Shown here one piece after another: positions 1-7,549 of a stretch of DNA of 32,374 bases. The position numbers and the translations under genes are program-made. The DNA is taken from positions 1 through 32,374 of the forward strand of contig CAZJIS010000014.1 in assembly GCA_964546125.1 (NCBI GenBank). The letters run 5' to 3'. This DNA comes from Phil1 sp964546125. Lineage in GTDB: Bacteria; Bacillota; Clostridia; Christensenellales; CAG-138. Within the stretch, counting starts at the first letter, position 1. Each line of letters opens with the position of its first letter. Below the pieces are notes generated by a model. That model worked only from the letters and a program-made list of their open reading frames with translations. It was not told the DNA's origin and made no database searches.

Positions 1-1634
1 TCATCATCGGCGTGGGCGGCCGGATTTGGGATGCGCTCAACGACCCCATCATGGGGGCGATCATCGAGGGATCTCACCTGAAATCTGGCAAGTTCCGCCC
101 ATGGATTCTCATGGGCGCATTCAGCTGCGGCCTCGTGATTATGGCGATGTTCGGCATACAGACCCTTTCGGGGTGGAAGTTCGTCATCTTCATGAGCGTG
201 ATGTATTTGCTGTGGGAATCGACCTTCACCGTCAACGACATCAGCTATTGGGCGATGCTGCCAAGCCTTTCGAGCGTGAAGGAGGAGCGCAACTCCGCGA
301 CCGCCCTCACGGTGCTCTTTGCGGGCATCGGCGCGATCCTCTCGCAGGGCATCACGCCGATGGTGACCGTAGGCGATGCGCGCGCGGGCTACCGAACCGT
401 TGCGATTGTGACGGCTTTGGTGTTCATGGCGAGCCAGTTGATGACCTTTCTTTTTGTAAAAGAGCCGCCGCGCCGCAAATCGGAAACGGGGGAAAACATT
501 TCCCTCAAAAAAATGTGGCAGACCATCATCCGCAACGACCAGATTCTGTGGATGACGCTCTCGCAGCTTACCTACAACATCGCGAGCAACATGCTCGTGG
601 CGCTTTCAGCAAACCTCCTCTACCTCGAAATCGGCTACAACGGCACGCTGTATTTCTACGTTGTGGTAGCCTATGGCGTCACCTCCGTGGCGGTGAACAT
701 CATTTACCCGTGGCTTGCCGAAAAGCTGGGCCGAAGGAAATTGCAGGATTGGAGCATTTTTGCGGCGATCATCGGCTATGTATGCATCGGCCTCATGGGC
801 TGGGGCAGCCTGTTCCCGTTCAGCATCGCGCTCATGTGCGTGTTCTGCGTGCTTATTTCCGCAGGACAATCGCTCTTTTATATGGCCTCTATCGTCAACA
901 TGACCAACTGCGTCGAGTATAACGACTATAAATTCGGCGAGCGCAACGAGGCGGTCGTGTCGACGCTGCGCCCGTTCATGGCGAAGTTCTCCTCGGCGAT
1001 GCACACGCTGATCGTGACGATCGTGCTCGCGATTTCCGGCACGTTTTTACTGAGCCAATCGATCAGCACGCTTGAAACGCAGCGCGATTTTTTTGCGAAG
1101 ATGGACGATCCCGCGGCGCAGGCCTACTATGTGAAAACCGTGCAGGGCTACCTAAAAGCCTTCGAGGGGCTTGAACCCGGCACGCCTGCCTATGAGCAGG
1201 CCGCGGCGCAAACCGCCTCCGCCATCGACGCGGATGAAACCATGAGCCGTTTCCAGCTCGACGCGCAGTATGTGCCCTCCCTTGCGCAGGCGATGGTTTT
1301 GCGCACGCCCGCCGGCGCGAATGCGGCGGCCGCGCCCGAGGAGCTTGGCCGCCTCGGCACGATAGACGCTGCGGCGCTCACGGCCGGCGGTTACCGCTAT
1401 GCCCTCGAGGTGGGCGACCTTGCAAGCGGGCAGGAGAGCGCCGCGAACCTGAATTTCCGCGACCGGTCCACGCTTTCGATGCGCATCTGGATCCGCGCGG
1501 CGGTGTCGCTCGTGCCGATCATTCTGCTCATCCTTTCGCTCCGCACGCAAAAGCGCCGTTTCATCATCGACGAGGCGTATTACGACATGATGCTCGAAGA
1601 GATCCGCGCGCGCGAGGCGGCAAAGGCGAACTGA
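1..1634 (+). CDS. GPH-family sugar:cation symporter (MFS), 5' truncated
   Basis: An inner-membrane secondary transporter, probably importing a glycoside, pentoside or hexuronide with Na+ or H+. The open frame runs in from the window edge (first full codon at 3), so the N terminus is missing. The first visible residues carry the RxWDAxNDPxxG motif of the MelB/GPH family. About ten hydrophobic segments follow, and the last lies near residues 490-512 (numbered from the GTG at 12). Between the penultimate segment (ending near nucleotide 1060) and the last (starting near 1480) is a soluble, Ala-rich stretch of about 140 residues, much longer than the usual loop in this family. The C-terminal tail is charged and cytosolic. 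Substrate cannot be read from the sequence. Family assignment is firm; the role of the insert is unknown. A terminator follows at 1652. Confidence 0.88.
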   Translation, partial: IIGVGGRIWDALNDPIMGAIIEGSHLKSGKFRPWILMGAFSCGLVIMAMFGIQTLSGWKFVIFMSVMYLLWESTFTVNDISYWAMLPSLSSVKEERNSATALTVLFAGIGAILSQGITPMVTVGDARAGYRTVAIVTALVFMASQLMTFLFVKEPPRRKSETGENISLKKMWQTIIRNDQILWMTLSQLTYNIASNMLVALSANLLYLEIGYNGTLYFYVVVAYGVTSVAVNIIYPWLAEKLGRRKLQDWSIFAAIIGYVCIGLMGWGSLFPFSIALMCVFCVLISAGQSLFYMASIVNMTNCVEYNDYKFGERNEAVVSTLRPFMAKFSSAMHTLIVTIVLAISGTFLLSQSISTLETQRDFFAKMDDPAAQAYYVKTVQGYLKAFEGLEPGTPAYEQAAAQTASAIDADETMSRFQLDAQYVPSLAQAMVLRTPAGANAAAAPEELGRLGTIDAAALTAGGYRYALEVGDLASGQESAANLNFRDRSTLSMRIWIRAAVSLVPIILLILSLRTQKRRFIIDEAYYDMMLEEIRAREAAKAN

Positions 1635-1651
1635 GTAAACAGGGCATTCAA

Positions 1652-1677
1652 AAAGGAGGGGTAAAACCCCTCCTTTC
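1652..1677 (+). terminator. Rho-independent terminator after the symporter gene
   Basis: A perfect 10-bp stem, AAAGGAGGGG pairing with CCCCTCCTTT around a TAAAA loop, lies 17 bases after the symporter stop codon. The T-tract is short (three T, inside the stem), so efficiency is uncertain. An almost identical hairpin lies at 1874-1900. Confidence 0.65.
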
Positions 1678-1702
1678 AGACTGCCGAAAAACCCTTGGGA
1701 TT

Positions 1703-1868
1703 GTCAAGGGGCGCACCCCTTGACGTTCCATCCGGCTTCGGCGGCATGTACGCCGAAACGGATGAAAGCCGCAGGCTTTCGCACATTTCACGCTTTGCCG
1801 CCCGTAAATGCAAAGCATTTTAGGCAAAGCGTGCGGCCTCAAAAAAGCGATTTTATCACTTTTTTGAC
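1703..1868. repeat. Cluster of inverted repeats between two terminators
   Basis: This non-coding stretch contains successive hairpins: GTCAAGGGG/CCCCTTGAC with a 4-base loop (1703-1724); an imperfect CATCCG...CGGATG hairpin around TTCGGCG/CGCCGAA; GAAAGCC/GGCTTTC with a 3-base loop; CACGCTTTGCC/GGCAAAGCGTG enclosing AAATGC/GCATTT; and TCAAAAAAG/CTTTTTTGA. No credible gene is present. The density of pairing suggests a structured RNA, a miniature palindromic repeat element or a remnant of one. Confidence 0.6.
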
Positions 1869-1873
1869 ATCTA

Positions 1874-1900
1874 AAAAGGAGGGGTAAAGCCCCTCCTTTT
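1874..1900 (-). terminator. Rho-independent terminator of the DUF1540 gene
   Basis: An 11-bp stem AAAAGGAGGGG/CCCCTCCTTTT with a 5-base loop. Read on the minus strand it ends in five T and begins 8 bases beyond the stop codon of the DUF1540 gene, so it fits that gene best. It could also act on the plus strand. Near copy of the hairpin at 1652. Confidence 0.75.
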
Positions 1901-1908
1901 GCGCCGGG

Positions 1909-2085
1909 TCAGCCGCGGCATTCATAACTTCCGCATAGGCTCTCATCGCAAGCCTTGCCGCTGTGGCAATGGGGCGAGGGCTCAACTTCGATTTTTGTCA
2001 GCGAGCAATCGTTCCCCGCGTTGTTGAAGCGGCAGCTGGTCACACGGCAGCCAATGGTTTGGGTTCCTGCTCTCGTGCCGGACAT
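1909..2085 (-). CDS. DUF1540 domain small cysteine-rich protein (58 aa)
   Basis: A small gene preceded by a perfect AAGGAGG about 8 bases before the ATG. The product starts MSGTRAGTQTIGCRVTSC and contains seven cysteines. The spacing C-x4-C-x3-Phe-Asn-Asn-x-Gly-x2-x-C, followed by a KIEV segment, matches DUF1540, a short, probably metal-binding family common in spore-forming Firmicutes. Its function is not established. It lies 65 bases downstream of lplA on the same strand and ends next to a strong terminator, so it may be co-transcribed with lplA or have its own promoter. Confidence 0.82.
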   Translation of the reverse strand: MSGTRAGTQTIGCRVTSCRFNNAGNDCSLTKIEVEPSPHCHSGKACDESLCGSYECRG

Positions 2086-2150
2086 ATCGCATCCTCCTTT
2101 TCATTGACTGCGCTTAGTTTGGCGCGAACGGTGGAGCATTATGCGGCAAG

Positions 2151-3128
2151 CTAGAGCGATTTGGCCCGAAGCCATAAAATAACATCGGAAGAAATTTCTT
2201 CATTTTCACAGGGCAGCAAAGCAACGCGCGCGGCAAGCGCCGGCCCTTCGGGGCGCGCGCCCGCGAAGGCGGGCGCAAGGCTTGCGATGAAGGCTTCATC
2301 CATCGCATCGGAATACACTTCCGCGCGGCGCACGAGCCCGCCCTCGACTTCAAGCTGAAGTTCCAAAGAGCCCCAGGCAAAGCGCGTTTCAAACGAAACA
2401 TCAAAGGCGGGCGCCGCCCCCATGCGCCACGCCCAGGAGGCGTTGCGCTCATAAAGCGCCCCGAGTTTCGCGGGGTCGAGGCTCTGGACCTCGCGCAGCT
2501 CATAAGCGCCATACTCGGCCAAAAACGCCGTACGCACGGCCTCGCGCACGGAAGAAACATCGATGTGCGCACCGAATTCGCAAAGGTTCGCGACGCGCGC
2601 GCGCACGCTCGCGACCCCCTTTGCGCGCAGCTTCTCGGGCGAGGGCGCAAGGTAGCGGGAAAGCTTTTCCATATCGGCCGAAACGAGCAATGTGCCATGC
2701 TGCATGGCGGCGGCTTTTGAAAAGCGGAATGCGTTGCCCGAAAACTTCGCGCCGCCCGCCGTTACGATATCGTTGCGCCCGGTGAACGCCGCATCTACCC
2801 CGAGGCCGCGCACGGCTTCGAGGATTACGCCTGTTTGCCGCGCGAGGTCATATTGTTCGCGCGGGCAAACGAAGGTGAAGTTCAGGTTGCCAAGATCGTG
2901 GTAGACCGCACCGCCGCCGGTGGTGCGCCGCGCGAGCTTGCCGTGCTCCGCTTCAAGCAGCGACGCGCGGCATTCGCGCCACGCGTTTTGGTGGCGGCCG
3001 ATGACCACGGTGTTGGCGTTTTGCCACAAAAAAAGCGTCATGCCCGCCCCGGGCGCGTCGAAGAGAACCTCCTCCGCGGCGAGGTTGCGCCAAGGGTCGT
3101 GGGAATCCCCATAAAAAAGCATATTCAT
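2151..3128 (-). CDS. lplA: Lipoate-protein ligase A
   Basis: Attaches lipoate (through lipoyl-AMP) to lipoyl domains such as GcvH or E2 subunits in the cytoplasm. The 325-residue product shows the family hallmarks: RRTTGGGAVYHD near residues 67-78 and the catalytic lysine K128 in GGAKFSGNA. A C-terminal accessory domain of about 85 residues follows the catalytic part, as in bacterial LplA. The chosen ATG gives the expected N terminus (MNMLFYGDSHDPWRNLAAEE). The ribosome site is weak (AGGATA). It is divergent from glgB, and the two are not obviously linked in function. Confidence 0.93.
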   Translation of the reverse strand: MNMLFYGDSHDPWRNLAAEEVLFDAPGAGMTLFLWQNANTVVIGRHQNAWRECRASLLEAEHGKLARRTTGGGAVYHDLGNLNFTFVCPREQYDLARQTGVILEAVRGLGVDAAFTGRNDIVTAGGAKFSGNAFRFSKAAAMQHGTLLVSADMEKLSRYLAPSPEKLRAKGVASVRARVANLCEFGAHIDVSSVREAVRTAFLAEYGAYELREVQSLDPAKLGALYERNASWAWRMGAAPAFDVSFETRFAWGSLELQLEVEGGLVRRAEVYSDAMDEAFIASLAPAFAGARPEGPALAARVALLPCENEEISSDVILWLRAKSL

Positions 3129-3214
3129 ATGCTTATCCTAGCACCCCGACCGCCCGCCGCGCAAGCCCCGCGCGCATGCGCAAGATTGTTCTACCAATTG
3201 TGCGCGCTATGCGT

Positions 3215-3220
3215 TAAAAT
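3215..3220 (+). promoter_or_regulatory. Possible -10 element upstream of glgB
   Basis: TAAAAT lies in the divergent lplA/glgB intergenic region, in an A-rich patch that stands out from the GC-rich surroundings. I found no convincing -35 at 16-18 bases. If it is real, transcription would start near 3227, leaving about 80 bases of leader before the preferred glgB start. Confidence 0.3.
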
Positions 3221-3306
3221 AAGAAAAACACACCATGCGCCGTGGGGTGATGCAAAAGAGCGATCCGCCCGCCGGCGCGCCTTCTATGAGAACTGCGAGG
3301 GCCCCC

Positions 3307-5160
3307 ATGAAGCCATATTTGGACGACGACGAATTATATCTGTTCAACACCGGCAAGAGCGCCTACGCTCACCTTGCTTTGGGCTGCCACCGCGTGGCAA
3401 TGCCCGACGGGAGCGCGGCGTTCCGCTTCGCCGTGTGGGCGCCCGACGCGCGCGCGGTCAGCGTCGTGGGTACGTTCAACGGGTGGGACCGCCGCGCCGC
3501 TGAAATGACCCCCCACAAAACCTCCGGCGTGTGGCAGGCGCATGTCGCGGCCGCCCGCCACGGGGACCTTTATAAATTCGCCATCGTCACCAAAAAGGGG
3601 GAACTGATCCTCAAGGCCGACCCCTATGCCTTTTTTAGCGAGCTTCGGCCCGGCACGGCCTCCATCGTGTGGGCGCCGGCGCCTTTTGCCTGGACCGACG
3701 GCGCGCACATGCAAACGCTGCGCGCGCCCGGGCGCCGCCCCTACGAAGCGCCCATGAGCATTTATGAGGTGCATTTGGGTTCGTGGCGCGCAGGCCTTGA
3801 TTACGAGCGGCTCGCGGCGGAGCTTGTGGACTATGTGGTCGACATGGGCTATACCCATGTGGAGCTGATGCCGCTTTGCGAATACCCGCTCGACGATAGC
3901 TGGGGCTACCAGGTGACCGGCTATTATTCTATCACCTCGCGCTACGGCACGCCCGAGCAGTTTAAGCTGCTGGTCAACGCCTTCCACCGCGCGGGCATCG
4001 GCGTGCTGCTCGATTGGGTGCCCGCCCATTTCACGCGGGACGCGCAGGGCCTGCGCCGCTTCGACGGCAGCGCCCTCTATGAGCACCCCGACCCGCGCCT
4101 TGGCGAACAGCCCCAGTGGGGCACGATGCTCTTTAATTTAGAAAAGAGCGAGGTCGTGAGTTTTCTCGTTTCGAACGCGGTTTTCTTTTGCAATGAATTT
4201 CACATCGACGGGCTTCGCGTAGACGCGGTGAGCTGCATGCTCTACCTCGATTATGGCAGGCGCCCCGGCGAATGGCTGCCCAACCGTGAAGGCGGCCACG
4301 AGAACCTCGCCGCAATCGAGTTTTTCCGCACGCTCTCGCAGGCGCTCAATCGGGAATGCCCCGGCGCGCTGCTCATCGCCGAGGAGAGCACCGCTTTCCC
4401 GCTCGTGAGCGCCCCGCCGGAGGACGGCGGCCTCGGCTTCCACTTCAAATGGAACATGGGCTGGATGAACGACACGCTCTCCTACGCGAAGCTTGCGGGG
4501 GCCGCGCGCCGCTTTCACCACGACAGGCTGACGTTTTCAATGTGCTACGCGTTTTCGGAAAACTTTATCCTCCCCTTTTCGCACGATGAGGTCGTGCACA
4601 TGAAAAACTCGCTGATCGGCCGCTTCCAGGGCTCTTACGATGAGATGTTTGCGCAGCTTCGCCTTTTTTACATGTATCAATACGCGCACCCGGGCAAGAA
4701 GCTTTTGTTCATGGGCGGCGAGTTCGGCCAGTTTTCCGAATGGAATTTCCGCCGCTCGCTCGATTGGATGCTGCTCGACTTCCCCCAGCACGCGGCGCTG
4801 CGCGAATTCGTGCGCGCGCTCAACCGCGTTTACCGCGAGACCCCCGCGCTCTATGAGCAGGACGGGGGCTGGGAGGGCTTCGAGTGGCGGAGCGTGGACG
4901 ACGCCGCAAGCAGCGTGCTCGCCTTTTGCCGGAGGGACGCCCAGGGGCGCGAACTTCTTTGCGTTTTTAACTTCTCCGCGGCGCCGCGCGAAGCTTACCC
5001 CATCCGCCTGCCCTATCGGCCGCGCCTTAGGCGCGTGATGTCGAGCATGGAGGGAGCCGAAAAGCCCGTGCCGATAGAACCTCATGCGGGCGGCTCCATC
5101 GTGCGCATCCCGCTTGCCCCTTATGAGGCGGTTTGGTATAAGACCGAGATCCTCTCCTGA
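3307..5160 (+). CDS. glgB: 1,4-alpha-glucan branching enzyme
   Basis: Makes alpha-1,6 branches in glycogen. I prefer the ATG at 3307 (617 aa, MKPYLDDDELYLFNTG) because family homology starts there and GAGGG precedes it by five bases. The open frame extends upstream to an ATG at 3235, but those 24 residues look unlike the family. Domains: CBM48/isoamylase N domain (about residues 20-115, FAVWAP and FNGWD), GH13 barrel, then a C-terminal beta domain. Catalytic residues: nucleophile D306 (DGLRVDAV), acid/base E359 (IAEES) and D427 (SHDEVVH). First gene of the glycogen operon; glgC follows after 36 bases. Confidence 0.95.
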   Translation: MKPYLDDDELYLFNTGKSAYAHLALGCHRVAMPDGSAAFRFAVWAPDARAVSVVGTFNGWDRRAAEMTPHKTSGVWQAHVAAARHGDLYKFAIVTKKGELILKADPYAFFSELRPGTASIVWAPAPFAWTDGAHMQTLRAPGRRPYEAPMSIYEVHLGSWRAGLDYERLAAELVDYVVDMGYTHVELMPLCEYPLDDSWGYQVTGYYSITSRYGTPEQFKLLVNAFHRAGIGVLLDWVPAHFTRDAQGLRRFDGSALYEHPDPRLGEQPQWGTMLFNLEKSEVVSFLVSNAVFFCNEFHIDGLRVDAVSCMLYLDYGRRPGEWLPNREGGHENLAAIEFFRTLSQALNRECPGALLIAEESTAFPLVSAPPEDGGLGFHFKWNMGWMNDTLSYAKLAGAARRFHHDRLTFSMCYAFSENFILPFSHDEVVHMKNSLIGRFQGSYDEMFAQLRLFYMYQYAHPGKKLLFMGGEFGQFSEWNFRRSLDWMLLDFPQHAALREFVRALNRVYRETPALYEQDGGWEGFEWRSVDDAASSVLAFCRRDAQGRELLCVFNFSAAPREAYPIRLPYRPRLRRVMSSMEGAEKPVPIEPHAGGSIVRIPLAPYEAVWYKTEILS

Positions 5161-5196
5161 TATTTTGCCCATATTTTGAAAGGAGGCCGCGCAACG

Positions 5197-6435
5197 ATGA
5201 AAAAACGGATGATCGCCATGCTGCTCGCGGGCGGGCAGGGCTCGCGGTTGGGTGTGCTCACCAACCGCACCGCCAAACCCGCCGTGCCGTTTGGCGGAAA
5301 GTACAGGATTATCGACTTCCCGCTTTCCAACTGCGTGAACTCGGATATCGACACGGTGGGCGTGCTCACGCAGTATGAACCGCTTGAGCTCAACGGCTAT
5401 TTGGGCAACGGCAGCGCATGGGACCTCGACCGCAACTCGGGCGGCGTTTACGTTTTGCCGCCCTATGTCAGCGGCAGCCGGGGAGAATGGTATTCCGGCA
5501 CGGCCAACGCCATTTTCCAAAACCTCGCCTTCATCGAGCGCTACGACCCCGACTATGTGCTCGTGCTCTCGGGCGACCACATCTATAAAATGGATTATGA
5601 TGCGATGCTGCGCCACCACACCGAAAAACGGGCGGACGCGACCATTGCCGTGCTCGAGGTGCCCATCGGGGAGGCGCACCGCTTCGGCATCATGGAAACG
5701 GACGGCGAGGGCATCATCACCCAGTTTGCCGAAAAGCCGCGCGAGCCCAAGAGCAACAAAGCTTCGATGGGCATTTACATTTTCAACACCGACATCCTGC
5801 GCAAGCACCTCATCGAGGACGACGCGAACACCGCCTCCTCCCATGACTTTGGCAAAGATGTGATCCCCAAGATGCTTGGCGAGGGCCTGCGCCTTGCGGC
5901 CTACGCGTTCTCGGGCTATTGGAAGGACGTGGGCACGGTGCAAAGCCTGTGGGAAGCGAACATGGACCTCATCGGCGATAAGGCGCGGCTCAATTTGAGC
6001 GACCGCGAATGGCGCATTTACAGCCGAAGCCCCATCATGCCCGCGCACTACATCGGCCCCGAAGCCTTCGCGCAAAACGCGATTGTCAGCGAGGGCTGCG
6101 AAATCGAGGGCGCGGTTTCCTCGAGCGTGCTCTTCACGGGCGTGCGCGTGGGGCCGGGGGCTGTCGTCACGGATTCGATCATCATGCCGGGCGCGCGCAT
6201 CGGCGCAAACGCCGTGGTGCAAAAGGCGATCCTCGGCGAGGACGCCATCGTCGGCGCGGGCGCGGTGCTCGGGAGCGGACGGCTCCCCGACGACCCGCCG
6301 TATGATACGACCCTTACGGGCGACATCACGCTCGTTGCAAGCGGCACGAGCATCGCCCCGCTCGCGCGCGTGCCCGCGGGCATGATCGTGAACAACGACT
6401 TTACCGGTGAGGAGGATGCCGACTATGACCGATAA
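5197..6435 (+). CDS. glgC: Glucose-1-phosphate adenylyltransferase, catalytic subunit
   Basis: Makes ADP-glucose from glucose-1-phosphate and ATP, the committed step of bacterial glycogen synthesis. The 412-residue product begins MKKRMIAMLLAGGQGSRLG. It carries the nucleotide-binding loop (GGQGSRL), the KPAVPFGGKYRIIDF segment, WYSGTANAI and LSGDHIYKMDY in the nucleotidyltransferase domain, then a C-terminal left-handed beta-helix of hexapeptide-like repeats. AAAGGAGG sits about 10 bases before the ATG, which rules out the in-frame TTG at 5176. The stop overlaps the start of glgD by 11 bases, suggesting coupled synthesis of the two subunits. Confidence 0.96.
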   Translation: MKKRMIAMLLAGGQGSRLGVLTNRTAKPAVPFGGKYRIIDFPLSNCVNSDIDTVGVLTQYEPLELNGYLGNGSAWDLDRNSGGVYVLPPYVSGSRGEWYSGTANAIFQNLAFIERYDPDYVLVLSGDHIYKMDYDAMLRHHTEKRADATIAVLEVPIGEAHRFGIMETDGEGIITQFAEKPREPKSNKASMGIYIFNTDILRKHLIEDDANTASSHDFGKDVIPKMLGEGLRLAAYAFSGYWKDVGTVQSLWEANMDLIGDKARLNLSDREWRIYSRSPIMPAHYIGPEAFAQNAIVSEGCEIEGAVSSSVLFTGVRVGPGAVVTDSIIMPGARIGANAVVQKAILGEDAIVGAGAVLGSGRLPDDPPYDTTLTGDITLVASGTSIAPLARVPAGMIVNNDFTGEEDADYDR

Positions 6436-7549
6436 CGCCTTTGGCCTCATCTATACTGGCGAAGCCAACCTGCAACTGCGCGAACTGACCTATTCGCGCT
6501 CGGTCGCGGCCGTGCCTTTTGCCGGGCGCTACCGCTGCATCGATTTTATTTTAAGCAACCTCGTCAACACCGGCATCTCCAACGTGGGCGTGATCACGCA
6601 GAAGAACTACCATTCCCTGATGGACCACCTGGGTTCCGGCAAGGAGTGGGACCTGCACCGCAAGCGGGACGGGCTCTTCATTCTGCCGCCCTTTGTGACG
6701 CGGGACAACACCGGCATTTACAACGGCACCGTCGACGCGCTGCGCTCGGTGATGGGCTATGTGCGGCGCAGCTCGCAGCGCTACGTGGTGCTCACGGGCA
6801 GCCACACGCTCTACAACACCACCTACACCGACATGATCGCAAAGCACATCAAAACGGGCGCGGACATCACGATTATGTACAACGACGTGACCGCCTTTGA
6901 CCCCAACGACCAGTTCGACGACCTGCGCCTGAGGCTCGATGAAAAGGGCCGCATTTACGATTTGCAGATCGATCCTTCCCGCCCGATGACGCCGAGTTCA
7001 AGCTGCGATGCGTTCGTGATGGAAAAAACGCTGCTCGAATACCTCATCGAAGAGGCGGCGGCGCACGCCCTGACGGATTTCGTGCGCGATGTGCTCGTGA
7101 AAAACGTCGCCTCCCTCAAGCTTTACGGCTACCGCTACGAGGGCTACGTTGCGCGCATGAATTCGCTTGCAAGCTTTTTTTCGCACAACCTGGCCGTGCT
7201 CGAGCGCGGCGTGCGCGCCGATCTATTTAACCCTTCGCACCCGATTTACACCAAAGTTAAAGATGAAGCCCCGGCGGCCTACGGCCCCGAATCGCGCGTG
7301 AAAAACTCCCTCGTGGCGGATGGCTGCGTGGTGGAGGGCAGCATCGAAAACTGCGTGCTCTTCCGCGGCGTGCATGTGGGCGCGGGCAGCCGCCTTCGCG
7401 CTTGCATCGTGATGCAGGCGGGCGACATCCGCGAGAACTGCGCGCTCGACCATGTGATCCTCGACAAGGGCGTGACCGTGCGCGCGGGGCGGAAGCTCGC
7501 GGGCTACGAGAGCTTCCCGGTGATCATCCGCAAGGGGAGCACGATATGA
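6425..7549 (+). CDS. glgD: GlgD, non-catalytic subunit of ADP-glucose pyrophosphorylase
   Basis: The 374-residue paralogue of GlgC starts MTDNAFGLIYTGEANLQL. The GGxGxRL nucleotide-binding loop is replaced by a YTGEANLQLREL segment, but the AVPFAGRYRCIDF segment and the C-terminal beta-helix remain. In Firmicutes GlgD lacks activity alone and forms hetero-oligomers that raise GlgC activity (family knowledge). GGAGG about 9 bases upstream supports the ATG at 6425 over upstream in-frame starts. It overlaps glgC by 11 bases and glgA by 4 bases (ATGA). Confidence 0.93.
   Translation: MTDNAFGLIYTGEANLQLRELTYSRSVAAVPFAGRYRCIDFILSNLVNTGISNVGVITQKNYHSLMDHLGSGKEWDLHRKRDGLFILPPFVTRDNTGIYNGTVDALRSVMGYVRRSSQRYVVLTGSHTLYNTTYTDMIAKHIKTGADITIMYNDVTAFDPNDQFDDLRLRLDEKGRIYDLQIDPSRPMTPSSSCDAFVMEKTLLEYLIEEAAAHALTDFVRDVLVKNVASLKLYGYRYEGYVARMNSLASFFSHNLAVLERGVRADLFNPSHPIYTKVKDEAPAAYGPESRVKNSLVADGCVVEGSIENCVLFRGVHVGAGSRLRACIVMQAGDIRENCALDHVILDKGVTVRAGRKLAGYESFPVIIRKGSTI

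Noticed and set aside
1648..1842. A 64-codon minus-strand frame in the hairpin-rich intergenic region
   Set aside because: It runs through several perfect hairpins, has no ribosome site and reads as low-quality Arg-rich sequence.
4537..6450. A 637-codon open frame on the minus strand opposite glgB/glgC
   Set aside because: It lies fully antisense to genes with clear family motifs, has His/Arg/Ala-rich composition typical of the shadow of GC-rich codon use, and has no ribosome site.
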